From: Rhodovulum strictum
Lineage (GTDB): Bacteria; Pseudomonadota; Alphaproteobacteria; Rhodobacterales; Rhodobacteraceae
Assembly (NCBI RefSeq): GCF_009649175.1
Contig: NZ_WJPO01000011.1
Span: 1 to 64,000 of the forward strand
DNA length: 64,000 nt
Direction: 5' to 3'
Under the pieces are notes generated by a model. It was not told the origin of the DNA and ran no database searches. It saw nothing but the letters and a program-made list of their open reading frames with translations. Below, one piece after another: positions 16,927 through 25,556 of the stretch. How positions within the stretch are numbered: position 1 is the first letter of the stretch; every line of letters starts with the position of its first letter. The position numbers were made by a program, and so were the translations under genes.

Positions 16927-18761
16927 GTCACCTCCTCCTGGCGTTGCATGAGCCGCGTGCGCGTGCGCACGAAGGAATTGATTGCAGCATAGCGCCCGAA
17001 AAGCCGGTTCAGAAGCGCGCCGAGCAGCAGCGTCGACGCACCCGAAAGCACGGTCTCGTCGGTGTCCAGAATGATCTCGGTGCCATGGCCGAAACAGGTG
17101 GGGCCGGGCAGGGCCAGCCGTGCCATCACCGGCGCCGCGCGCACCCGCTGGATCGCGCGCGCGCGCCGGGCAAGGGCGGGATCGCCACGGTCGGCGTAAA
17201 GGTCGAGCATCGCGCGCAGCGGTTCGGCGTCCGAGCCCTCGCCTGCAAGCGACAGATGGTCGAGCGATAGCTGCGCGATCCAGCGCCATGTCAGGGCATC
17301 CAGATCGGTGGTGCCGCCGGTGCCCCGGGGCAGGCTGGCGGCGAGCGAGGGGCGCGGGCGGCGGATCGCGCCGATCAGCGTGACGCCCGCCACCGGATCG
17401 CCGGTTTCCAGCGTCAGGGTCGGGCTGTCGTCGAGGATCGGCAGATCGCGGTTCGTCACCAGCGCGCGGATGTCGAGCCGTCGCGCCAGCGTTGCGGGGT
17501 CGGCGCCGGGCGGGTGCGAGAGTGCTAGGAACAGATCGTCGCCGGGATGGCTGGTGCGGGTCTGGCCGCGGCGAAGTTCATCCTCGCCGGGGCGGCGGCG
17601 GCGCCGTTCGACGGCATAGACCTGTCCGGTCGCGCTGCGGTTCTGTTCGACCGCGTAAAGCGGCATGATCCGTGCCGATTGCCCCTCGCGGTCGGCATCC
17701 TCGACGCGAAGGATGCGGTAGATCTCGAAATCCCGCGGCCGGGTGCGGTCGGCATGGACGACATGATCCGCGCGCCTCGGGTCGATCTCGACGATGTTGC
17801 ACTCCTTCTCGAACAGATTGACCAGGGGCGTCGCGAACAGGCGGAAATCCTCGGCGCTGACGGGGGCAAGCTCGGGGCGGGGGCGGTCGAGCAGGATCAC
17901 GATCTCGACGCCCGCGGAACTGTCGCGCAGGACCGGGTTCAGCCCGTCGAGGCGGGCGTAATGGAACCGCTCGGGCAGCAGGAAATATTCGCGGATCAGC
18001 CGATACCCCTCGAAGGCGGGACGGACGCGGGGCAGAAGCGCCTCGGCATCGGGGATGCCGACCAGTTCGGGCGGGGCCGTCGGACGGAAGCTGCCGCCCA
18101 TGGGTCGCGCCAGCACGCGGCGGCCCCAGCCGAAGATCGCATCGAACAGCGCGCCGCCATTGCCCCGCCCGCCAAGGAACAGATCCAGCCGGTCGAGCGA
18201 CAGCCCGGCCAGCGGCGTCGGCCCCGAGGGTTCCAGCACCAGCCGCAGCCCGGCCTCGGCCCCCGCGGCCAGTGTGCCCGACAGCCCCGCGGCACGCAGC
18301 GCGCCCACATCCTGAAGATAGCCCGCCGCCGCGATCCGCACCGGCCAGAGCGTCACATCCTGCGCGGTGGAATAGGTCGCGCGCGTCGACAGCCCTTCGC
18401 GCAGACCGGCAACCAGCCGGGTGCCGCGCCGGACGATATGGCCGCCCGCCATGCCGTCGACCTGCGGGCCAGGGCGCAGGATGGCCATGCCCATCGCGGG
18501 GGCGGGCGCAGCAAGATCGGGATAGAGCGCGTCCAGCAGGTTGCGGACATGGCGGCTGGCCTCGGCATCGACCTTGAACCGGGTGCGCGCGGCAAGAAAC
18601 GCGACACCCTCGAGAAGCCGTTCGACATAGGGATCGGGGCAGGGCACGGAATCGAGCGCGAGATTGCGCGCGACGGTCGGATGCAGCGCCGCGAACTCGG
18701 CCGCCAGGCCGCGGATATGGGTCAGTTCCTCCTCGTAATAGGTCAGGAACGCCCGGTCCAT
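16890..18761 (-). CDS. tssF: T6SS baseplate protein TssF
   Basis: The protein has 623 residues starting MDRAFLTYYEEEL, the standard TssF opening. A GTG one codon upstream is possible. The start overlaps the tssE stop by one base (TGATG). Family segments include DPYVERLLEGVAFLAAR, LLDALYPDL, REYFLLPERFHYARLDGL and FATPLVNLFEKECNIVEID. TssF forms the wedge with TssG and TssE that surrounds the VgrG hub. The length is normal. Confidence 0.95.
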   Translation of the reverse strand: MDRAFLTYYEEELTHIRGLAAEFAALHPTVARNLALDSVPCPDPYVERLLEGVAFLAARTRFKVDAEASRHVRNLLDALYPDLAAPAPAMGMAILRPGPQVDGMAGGHIVRRGTRLVAGLREGLSTRATYSTAQDVTLWPVRIAAAGYLQDVGALRAAGLSGTLAAGAEAGLRLVLEPSGPTPLAGLSLDRLDLFLGGRGNGGALFDAIFGWGRRVLARPMGGSFRPTAPPELVGIPDAEALLPRVRPAFEGYRLIREYFLLPERFHYARLDGLNPVLRDSSAGVEIVILLDRPRPELAPVSAEDFRLFATPLVNLFEKECNIVEIDPRRADHVVHADRTRPRDFEIYRILRVEDADREGQSARIMPLYAVEQNRSATGQVYAVERRRRRPGEDELRRGQTRTSHPGDDLFLALSHPPGADPATLARRLDIRALVTNRDLPILDDSPTLTLETGDPVAGVTLIGAIRRPRPSLAASLPRGTGGTTDLDALTWRWIAQLSLDHLSLAGEGSDAEPLRAMLDLYADRGDPALARRARAIQRVRAAPVMARLALPGPTCFGHGTEIILDTDETVLSGASTLLLGALLNRLFGRYAAINSFVRTRTRLMQRQEEVTWPMTPGQRAPI

Positions 18762-19474
18762 CACAGCACCTCGACCGTTGTCAGGGCCTGCCCGTTGTCA
18801 AGGTCGATGGTCGTGGACAGCCGCAGCCGCTCGGGCACCGGGGCCAGCAACAGCATGCCGTCGATATCGACGCGCAGGCCGGTTTTCTGCCCGGTGCGGA
18901 CCTGCACCTTGACGCTGTCGCGCCGCAGACGCGGCTCGAAGACCTGCAACAGCGTGCGCAATTCGCGCGCCAGCGCCTCGGTGTCGAAATCGCTGCCGGT
19001 ATGCCCGGCAAAGGCCGGGACGCCGAAATTCACGACCGAGGCCCGGACCTCGGGGAAATCGGCCAGCAGATCGCCCGGGCTGTCCTGTCCGGCCCGCTCG
19101 CGGTCGGTCAGCAGGAAGCGGGCTTCCAGCCGTTCGATGTTGAACAACGCCTCGATGTCGCGGCGCACCGCCTCGCGCAGCACATCTGCCGTGACCACGA
19201 TACCGCGGTCTTCCAGCCGCCGACGCCGGGCCAGGGCGTCGGCCAGTTGCATCAGCCGCCTGCGCGTCGCCTCGTCCAGTGCTGCCTCGCGTTCGATGGC
19301 GCGCGGACCGCCCGTGGCCAGCGCCTGCACCCGTTCTGCCCCCAGCGCCTGTGCCAGATCGGCGGCAAGCGCGTCGGTTTCGGCCACAAGCCCGGGCAGG
19401 TCGTCGCGCAGCCGGTCCCAGAGGGAGGGCTGCACCAGTTCGGTTCTGGCACTGGGGCCCGGCTCAGCCATCAT
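18761..19474 (-). CDS. tssE: T6SS baseplate protein TssE (gp25-like)
   Basis: The protein has 237 residues. The C-terminal 120 residues are a gp25/lysozyme-like TssE domain with LEARFLLTDRERAG, SVVNFGVPAFAG and ELRTLLQVFEPRL followed by SVKVQV. The N-terminal 100 residues are an extension not seen in typical TssE proteins of about 140-170 residues. It is helical, rich in Ala, Arg and Glu, and includes SLWDRLRDDLP, which matches the usual TssE start (S-L-x-D-R-L). The first ATG of a tandem ATG ATG was kept. TssE links sheath and baseplate. Confidence 0.9.
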   Translation of the reverse strand: MMAEPGPSARTELVQPSLWDRLRDDLPGLVAETDALAADLAQALGAERVQALATGGPRAIEREAALDEATRRRLMQLADALARRRRLEDRGIVVTADVLREAVRRDIEALFNIERLEARFLLTDRERAGQDSPGDLLADFPEVRASVVNFGVPAFAGHTGSDFDTEALARELRTLLQVFEPRLRRDSVKVQVRTGQKTGLRVDIDGMLLLAPVPERLRLSTTIDLDNGQALTTVEVL

Positions 19475-19493
19475 CGGTGCCTTTCAGCCGCGC

Positions 19494-19976
19494 TCACCTT
19501 CCCGCGGCGATGTCGTATTCGATCTCGTGCTCGTCGCCGGCCGAATGGTCGTCGGCCTGGATGATGTACTTGACCTTGATCCTCTCGGCCGCCAGCCCGA
19601 CCATCTCGGTGATCGCCTTGGTGTTTTCGTATTCGCCGACGATCTGGTAATGCGAGATGGTGGTATTGGTCAGGGTGATCTGGAGATAGTCCAGATGCGC
19701 ATCGCCCGAATCCTTGCGTACCATGATCAGGATCTCGGCGAAGGACTTGCCCTGCATGCAGGCGAGCGCGAGATAGGGCGATGAGGCATCATACCATTTC
19801 TTCACGAAGATCGGGTCGATCTGCGCCCGCCCGCGCGTGCGCCCGGACCCGATCTGGGCATGCGATTCCTGCTTCATCAGCCAGGAAATGTCGTAAAGGT
19901 CGATTTCGCTTTCATGCCCGGCACTTCTCGACTCGCCGTCGATATCCGGCACTTTCATATAGGCGTTCAGTGTCAT
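19494..19976 (-). CDS. hcp: T6SS tube protein Hcp (TssD)
   Basis: The protein has 160 residues with the Hcp fold: MTLNAYMKVPDIDGESR at the start, ESEIDLYDISW, SPYLALACMQGKSF, MVRKDSGDAHLDYLQITL and a YIIQADDHSAGDEHEIEYD end. Hexameric rings stack into the inner tube and also carry small effectors. It lies between tssC and tssE. A GAGAGAG ribosome-binding site precedes the ATG. The 37-bp gap to tssC is the largest in this block apart from that before tssA. Confidence 0.96.
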   Translation of the reverse strand: MTLNAYMKVPDIDGESRSAGHESEIDLYDISWLMKQESHAQIGSGRTRGRAQIDPIFVKKWYDASSPYLALACMQGKSFAEILIMVRKDSGDAHLDYLQITLTNTTISHYQIVGEYENTKAITEMVGLAAERIKVKYIIQADDHSAGDEHEIEYDIAAGR

Positions 19977-20013
19977 GGTCTCTCTCCCCGGTTGAAGGTC
20001 TCGGCACGGCTAC

Positions 20014-21525
20014 TCATGACTTCACGGAGGGCAGTTCGGAGACAAGGCGCAGGCTCGCGTTGATGCCTTCGAGCTGGTAGTGCGGGCGCAGGTAGAAGCG
20101 CGCGGTATAGTAGCCCGGCCGCCCCTCGACGCTGTCGACCTGCACCTCGGCCATGGCCAGCGGGCGCTTGGCCTTGGCGGCGTCGTCGGCCATGGCGGGG
20201 TTGGCCAGCACATAGCGGTTGATCCATTCGGACAGCCAGATCTGCATGTCCGAGCGTTCCTTGAACGTGCCCACCTTGTCGCGCGCGATGGCCTTGAGGT
20301 AATGCGCAAAGCGGCAGACCGGCAGCAGATAGGGCAGGTTGGCCGACAGCCGTTCATTGGCCTGGGCGGCCGGGTCCACCAGCCTGCCCGCGCGGGCCTC
20401 GTCATCCTGCAACGTATGCGCGCCGATGAAGGCCGCGACATCGGTATTCTTGCGGTGCAGGATCGGCATCAGCCCCAGCTTGGCCAGTTCCGCCTCGCGC
20501 CGGTCGTCGATGGCAATCTCGGTGGGACATTTCATCGCCACCGAGCCGTCATCGGTGGGGAAGGTGTGGACCGGCAGGTTGATGACTGTGCCGCCCGATT
20601 CCACGCCGCGGATCTGGCTGCCCCAGCCGAACAGCTTGTGGCTGCGATTGATGTTCACGCCCATCGCGAAGGCGGCGTTCATCCAGACATAATGATCGTG
20701 CTTGCCGTCGATCTGTTCCTCGAAGGCGAAGCCCTTGACCGGGACCGTCTCGGCGCCATAGGGCAGCCGGGCCAGCACGCGCGGCATGGTCAGGCCGATA
20801 TAGCGCGCATCCTCGCTTTCGCGCAGGCTCTGCCAGCTTGCGTAATCGGGCGAGGACAGGATCTGTGACAGATCCTGCGGGTTGGGCAGTTCCTGCCAGC
20901 TTTCCATGCGGAAAAGCTGCGGCGCGGCCGCCGCGATGAAGGGCGCATGCGCCGAGGCGGCTATGCCCGAAAGGTTGCGCAACAGCGTCACGTCCTTGGG
21001 CCGGTGCGAGAACTCGTAGGCGCCGATCAGCGCGCCGAAGGGCTCGCCGCCGAACATCGAGTATTCCTCGGTATAAAGCTTCTTGAAGACCGGGGACTGG
21101 TCCCACATCTGGCCCTCGTAATCCTCGAGCACATCGGCCAGTTCGTCCTTCTTGATGTTCAGGACGCGGATCTTCAGCTTCTGATCGGTCTCGGTGTTGT
21201 TCACCAGATAATGCAGCCCGCGCCAGGTGCCTTCGAGTTCGCGCAATTCGGCGCAATGCATCACCTCGTTCATCTGCTCGCTCAGCAGATGGTCGAGCCC
21301 GGCGATCAGCGACTTGATCGACTTGACCGCATTGCCCGAGATCGTCGCGGTGCCCGCCTTTTCGGTCGCGGCAAGGGCAAGGTTCGAGACCAGCGCGCGC
21401 AGCTTGTCGGCCTCGCTTTCCTTGATCCGGAAATCCTTTTCCAGCAGCGCCGAGAACTCGCCCAGATCAAGCGCCTCGGCCTCGGCGGCGGCGCCTGCGG
21501 CCTTCTGTTCCTGTGCGTCGGCCAT
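20014..21525 (-). CDS. tssC: T6SS contractile sheath large subunit TssC (VipB)
   Basis: The protein has 503 residues. Typical family segments are LISGLDHLLSEQMNEVMH-like text (here IAGLDHLLSEQMNEVMH), ELEGTWRGLHYLVNNTETD, DKKELADVLEDYE-like sequence, EEYSMFGGEPFGALIGAYEF, and a C-terminal region ending VEGRPGYYTARFYLRPHYQ followed by LRLVSELP. TssC copolymerises with TssB into the sheath whose contraction fires the spike and which ClpV then disassembles. The gene is three bases after tssB. Confidence 0.97.
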   Translation of the reverse strand: MADAQEQKAAGAAAEAEALDLGEFSALLEKDFRIKESEADKLRALVSNLALAATEKAGTATISGNAVKSIKSLIAGLDHLLSEQMNEVMHCAELRELEGTWRGLHYLVNNTETDQKLKIRVLNIKKDELADVLEDYEGQMWDQSPVFKKLYTEEYSMFGGEPFGALIGAYEFSHRPKDVTLLRNLSGIAASAHAPFIAAAAPQLFRMESWQELPNPQDLSQILSSPDYASWQSLRESEDARYIGLTMPRVLARLPYGAETVPVKGFAFEEQIDGKHDHYVWMNAAFAMGVNINRSHKLFGWGSQIRGVESGGTVINLPVHTFPTDDGSVAMKCPTEIAIDDRREAELAKLGLMPILHRKNTDVAAFIGAHTLQDDEARAGRLVDPAAQANERLSANLPYLLPVCRFAHYLKAIARDKVGTFKERSDMQIWLSEWINRYVLANPAMADDAAKAKRPLAMAEVQVDSVEGRPGYYTARFYLRPHYQLEGINASLRLVSELPSVKS

Positions 21526-21528
21526 GGC

Positions 21529-22062
21529 TCAGCCCTCCTCTTTCCCGGCCGTCATGGCCCGTTCGGCGGCCTGCGCAAGCAGGGGTTCGTTCTGCAAGAG
21601 TTGCGCGATGCGCTTTTCGGCATCGACCTTGCCATCCATGTAGCTCAGCAATTCCTCCAGCTGGCGGCGCATCCGCAACAACTCGGCCAGCGTCGGGATC
21701 TGCTCGGCCACCTTGTCGGGGGCGAAATCGCCCATCGAGGTGAAGCTCAGATCGACAAAGATTTCCTCGTCGGCCTCGGCGCCTTCCTTGGCGGGCAGCC
21801 TGTTGGGCACGCGCGCCTTTACCCGGGGGCCGAGCGCCTCCATGAACTTGTTGAAGCGGCCCGCATCGGTCTCGACGAAGGTGCGGTCGTTCACCGGCTT
21901 CTTCGCCTCGGGCGTTTCCGATGCCCCGGCAAGGTCGGCCATGACCCCCATCACGAAGGGCAGCTCGATGGTGGTGGGGCTGCCGTAATGCTCGACCTCA
22001 TAGGCGATCTGCACCCGCGGGGCGCGGTTGCGCTCGATCACCTTCTGCTTGCTTTCTGCCAT
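21529..22062 (-). CDS. tssB: T6SS contractile sheath small subunit TssB (VipA)
   Basis: The protein has 177 residues. It begins MAESKQKVIERNRAPRVQIA, then YEVEHYGSPTTIELPFVMGV, FTSMGDFAPDKVAEQIPTLA and LLSYMDGKVDAEKRIAQLL, all characteristic of TssB. It forms the sheath with TssC. The ATG lies 30 bp after the tssA stop. Confidence 0.97.
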   Translation of the reverse strand: MAESKQKVIERNRAPRVQIAYEVEHYGSPTTIELPFVMGVMADLAGASETPEAKKPVNDRTFVETDAGRFNKFMEALGPRVKARVPNRLPAKEGAEADEEIFVDLSFTSMGDFAPDKVAEQIPTLAELLRMRRQLEELLSYMDGKVDAEKRIAQLLQNEPLLAQAAERAMTAGKEEG

Positions 22063-22092
22063 GTGCTGACCCCTGTTCTGCCGTGTCCTCGT

Positions 22093-23253
22093 CTATTTCC
22101 TGCTGCCCTCGGGCACGCCTGCCATGGCGCGGAAATCCTTGAGCCCGCCGGGGGCGACCTCCTCCATCAGTTCCATGAAATCCATCGGCACCATGCGCCG
22201 CAGGCGCCGGGCCAGGTGGGGAATGGGGCTGGAGGGTTCGGTGCGTTCGTAGAAGGCGATTATGAGGTCGAGCGCTCGTTCGACATCCTCGCGCGAATTG
22301 ATCTGAAAGCCGTTCATGCTGCCCCGCGGGGCGGTGGCGGGCGGTGGATCCGCCCCGGCCGGGGCGTCGGGCACGTCTGGCGTGGCGGGGGCGGCCCCGG
22401 CCCGGGCATGGGACGCGGCGGCGGCAAGCGTGGCGCCCACCCGGTCGAGGAAACGGCCAAGTGCCACGAAGCGCAGCGCCTCGCCCGGACCAAGGCCCAG
22501 CCGGTCATTCACCGCGGCGGCCAGCGCGTCCAGCGCGGCGCGCGCGGCATTGCGGCTGTCGCAGAGCGCGGCAAAGGCTTCGGGAGTCTCGATCGCCATG
22601 GCGCGGGTCGCCGCCTCGACCCGCGCCCGGCGGGCGGCATGGGCTTCGAGGATCTGCGCCTGTTCCTTCTGGCCCAGCCCCGAGGGCGCCTCGCGCTGCA
22701 CATCGTTGTCGGTCAGGCTGCCCGCAGCAAGGTCGGCACCTGTCACAAGCCCCAGTCCGCGCGCGTCGATCACCGCGTTCATTTCAAGATCGCCAAGCAA
22801 CCCGCTCTCGGCATTCTCAAGCTGCATCAAGGCGTTGATCCGCCGCAGCCCGGTGTCGCGCGGGGTCGGGCCGGGGCGCAGGTCGGGGTGGATGCTGTCC
22901 CAGTATGTGGCCAGCGCGGATGCGATCAGATCAACCCCCTGCGCAAGCCCGGCATATCCCGTATAGCCCCTGTCGCGGTCGATGGCGCCTTCGTTGGCCA
23001 GCGCGCGGGCGACGATCACCAATAGCCGCAGATCGCGCCCCGCACTTGCCAGCGCGGTTGCTTCGGCCAGCACCTCGGGCCAGTCCACGGGCGAAATCGG
23101 GGTCGGAGCGGTGCCGGGCGCCTCGGTCCTTGCCTCTCGGGACGCGGGCTCGATCAGCCGTTCGATCGCCTGGAACCGCGGATCGCTCCTCAGTTCGGTT
23201 CCCGACGGATTATCCCCGTCAAGCGGGGCGAGAAACACGTCTGGGTTAACCAA
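22093..23253 (-). CDS. tssA: T6SS assembly-cap protein TssA
   Basis: The protein has 386 residues if it begins at the TTG codon directly after a purine-rich AAGGACGGGGGCG stretch. No ATG in frame precedes a plausible N-terminus, and the ImpA_N signature follows at once: FLAPLDGDNPSGTELRSDPRF and IEPASREA. The C-terminus (INSREDVERALDLIIAFYERTEPSSPIP, cut here to EPSSPIPHLARRL, then MDFMELM) is the short TssA type. TssA primes and caps tube and sheath polymerisation at the baseplate. It heads the leftward structural operon after a 74-bp gap from the kinase gene. Confidence 0.9.
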   Translation of the reverse strand: MVNPDVFLAPLDGDNPSGTELRSDPRFQAIERLIEPASREARTEAPGTAPTPISPVDWPEVLAEATALASAGRDLRLLVIVARALANEGAIDRDRGYTGYAGLAQGVDLIASALATYWDSIHPDLRPGPTPRDTGLRRINALMQLENAESGLLGDLEMNAVIDARGLGLVTGADLAAGSLTDNDVQREAPSGLGQKEQAQILEAHAARRARVEAATRAMAIETPEAFAALCDSRNAARAALDALAAAVNDRLGLGPGEALRFVALGRFLDRVGATLAAAASHARAGAAPATPDVPDAPAGADPPPATAPRGSMNGFQINSREDVERALDLIIAFYERTEPSSPIPHLARRLRRMVPMDFMELMEEVAPGGLKDFRAMAGVPEGSRK

Positions 23254-23327
23254 CGCCCCCGTCCTTCATGTCGAATGACAGGGGAATCATTTCAGATGGT
23301 TGCGATTCTGGCAACGATCGTGAGCGG

Positions 23328-25415
23328 TTATTGACGAGCGTCAATGATCCGCGACGCCACGCCCAGCACCTCGCCCTCGCGCCCGCGCAGGGCCTCGGTC
23401 AGTGCCTCGGCCACCGAAGCAACGCTTTCGTCGCGCGGGCGGCGCATGTCGAAAAGCGGGTTGCGCGACAGGATCGCGACGATCTCGGACTTGCCGAAAT
23501 CGCCATCCGTGATGCGAAAGGCCAGAAGCCCGGGATCGGCGCGGAATTCCTCGATCGAATGCAGCACGCGGATCCGGCGCAGTCCCCCCTCGACCCGGCC
23601 GATTTCGCTCAGCGCGTGTTCGGTGCTGTTGATCTGGGGCAGGACATGAAAGACCTTGCCGGTATTGTCCACGACCATGACCCAGAGCGAGCCCTGCGAA
23701 AGGCTGGCGGGGGCAAGCACCTCGGCCACGGGATTCTGGCCGACGCGGTAGATGCCGGTCAGGTTCGCCTCGCCGCTTTCGCCCTCGCCCAGCCAGATCG
23801 AGAGCGTCCCGCCCCCCATCGGCGGCAGCACCGCGCGGATCGCGCAGAGATCGCGGTTGAGCGTTCTTGTCTCGACCTGCGCGGTCCGGTCGCCGATCAG
23901 CGGGGCAAGCGCGGCCTCGATGGCGGGCTTGTCTTCGGGCGCGGCGATGTCGCCGGTGATGACGATGCTGGCGCCCAGCGGATAGCTGGCGTCGTCGGGC
24001 GACTGCTGGTCAAGCCGACCGCAGGTGGCCAGCCGGTCCAGCACCGCCTGCACCTGTGCCGCGTCCAGCCGTTCGGGGCCAGCGGCGATTGTCGCGCTCA
24101 GCGCAAAGCCGCTGTCGGCCGACCAGGCGTCCAGCCGGGTGCGCAACGCGTCGCGCGCGGCGGCATCGGGGGCCAGCCCCGTGACCTCGGCCGACAGTCC
24201 CGACAGCACAAGTTGCCAGCGGTCCAGCGCGGCCAGTTCCGCGATCAGCGCGCCCGCCTGAGCGGTCCAGTCCGCCCGTGGCAGCCCGCTGGCCAGCACC
24301 AGCGCGGTTTCGGCAGGCGGCTGCCCCGTGGCCTGTGCAAAGGCGGCGACAAGGGCCGCGGCGGCGGCTTCGTCCGGGGCGTTGCCCGCGATCCGGCCTG
24401 GCACGCCCGGATCATGCGCGGCCGCCAGCCGATAGGGCGAGGCGACGGGAAGCTTCTGGCGCAGGAGCGGATCGAAAAGCCCCAGCGCCCAGGCTGCAAA
24501 GCCCAGAACGACCGCCAGCGCGGGCAGGGCAAGCCACGCCCGGCCGCGCCGCGCCCTGGGGGCGGGTTCCGCGTGGCGGGTGCGGGGCTTCAGCGCCGCG
24601 TCGATCCGCGCGACCACGGCGGCGGCGTCGGCAGGCCGCGCGGCCGGGTCGGGGGCGGTCAGTGTGTCGATCAGCCCCTTCAGCGGTTCGGGCACGCCCT
24701 CGGTATCCAGCGGGCTTTGCTTGCGGCGCACGATCTCGCCCGGGGTGGTGCCGAGAAACGGCACCTCGCCGCGCCATGCGGCCAGAAGCGATGCCCCCAG
24801 CCCGTAGAGATCGGACCGCGGCTCGGCCCGGCCCTCGACCTGTTCGGGGGCGGCATATTCGTATTTGCCCGCAAACTGGTTGCCGACGATGGTGCGCGCG
24901 CCCGCATTCATGTCCTTGGCGATGCCGAAATCGATGATCGTCGCCTTGTCGGGATCGCCGCCGCGCAGGATGATGTTGTCGGGCGACAGGTCGCGATGCA
25001 CCACGCCCCGGCCATGGGTCACCACCAGCCCGCTGGCCACGCGATGCGCGATCACCATCAGGTCGCGTTCGTCCAGCCGCCGGGCCAGCATCTCGTCATT
25101 CATCGACGGGCCGTCGATATAATCCATCACCAGGAACACATGGCCCTGGTCGGAGCGCGAGCATTCGGTATAGCGCACCACCGCATCATGGTGGATGTTG
25201 CGCATCTCCTCCTCGCGCTTCATCAGTTCGATGTAGTCGGCGTTCCCAGAGAACCGCGCCGACAGCGCCTTGATCGCCACCTGGCGGCCCGAGATCTGGT
25301 TGCGTGCCAGATAGACCTCGCCGGTGCCGCCGCGGCCCAGCACGCCCTCGATCTCGTAGGTGTTGTTCAGCACCTGGCCGGGGTGAAAGATGTCCGAGGG
25401 CAAAGGATCCTTCAT
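23328..25415 (-). CDS. ppkA: Membrane Ser/Thr protein kinase (PpkA-type, T6SS-associated)
   Basis: The protein has 695 residues. The N-terminal Hanks-type kinase domain (17-280) has glycine loop GRGGTGEVYLA, VAIK Lys49, HRDLSPDN at 140-147, DFG at 162-164 and APEQ. The usual catalytic-loop lysine (HRDLKP) is replaced by Ser144. A Pro/Arg-rich juxtamembrane segment and one helix near 293-312 follow. The outer half is periplasmic and includes SLWVMVVDNTGKVFHVLPQ, resembling sensor domains of other T6SS kinases. PpkA phosphorylates the FHA protein to license assembly. It is divergent from clpV across 141 bp. The symbol is by family and context. Confidence 0.88.
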   Translation of the reverse strand: MKDPLPSDIFHPGQVLNNTYEIEGVLGRGGTGEVYLARNQISGRQVAIKALSARFSGNADYIELMKREEEMRNIHHDAVVRYTECSRSDQGHVFLVMDYIDGPSMNDEMLARRLDERDLMVIAHRVASGLVVTHGRGVVHRDLSPDNIILRGGDPDKATIIDFGIAKDMNAGARTIVGNQFAGKYEYAAPEQVEGRAEPRSDLYGLGASLLAAWRGEVPFLGTTPGEIVRRKQSPLDTEGVPEPLKGLIDTLTAPDPAARPADAAAVVARIDAALKPRTRHAEPAPRARRGRAWLALPALAVVLGFAAWALGLFDPLLRQKLPVASPYRLAAAHDPGVPGRIAGNAPDEAAAAALVAAFAQATGQPPAETALVLASGLPRADWTAQAGALIAELAALDRWQLVLSGLSAEVTGLAPDAAARDALRTRLDAWSADSGFALSATIAAGPERLDAAQVQAVLDRLATCGRLDQQSPDDASYPLGASIVITGDIAAPEDKPAIEAALAPLIGDRTAQVETRTLNRDLCAIRAVLPPMGGGTLSIWLGEGESGEANLTGIYRVGQNPVAEVLAPASLSQGSLWVMVVDNTGKVFHVLPQINSTEHALSEIGRVEGGLRRIRVLHSIEEFRADPGLLAFRITDGDFGKSEIVAILSRNPLFDMRRPRDESVASVAEALTEALRGREGEVLGVASRIIDARQ

Positions 25416-25556
25416 CGGCGGGCCTCGCTCTGCACGCCGGGGGCGAAAATTCCTGTCGCCGTGGCGGGTTTCGGGCGTAGACTAGCACGCGGGCCGGGCG
25501 GCCGGAACCTTTGCGCGTGCCCGCGCCGACCGGCAGGATGTCAGGGGGAGACAGCC

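Noticed and set aside
23268-25556. Continuous + strand frame upstream of clpV, making a 1679-residue reading
   Set aside because: This part is exactly antisense to the kinase gene, has no protein-like motifs, and ClpV has a clear ribosome-binding site and N-domain start at 25557.
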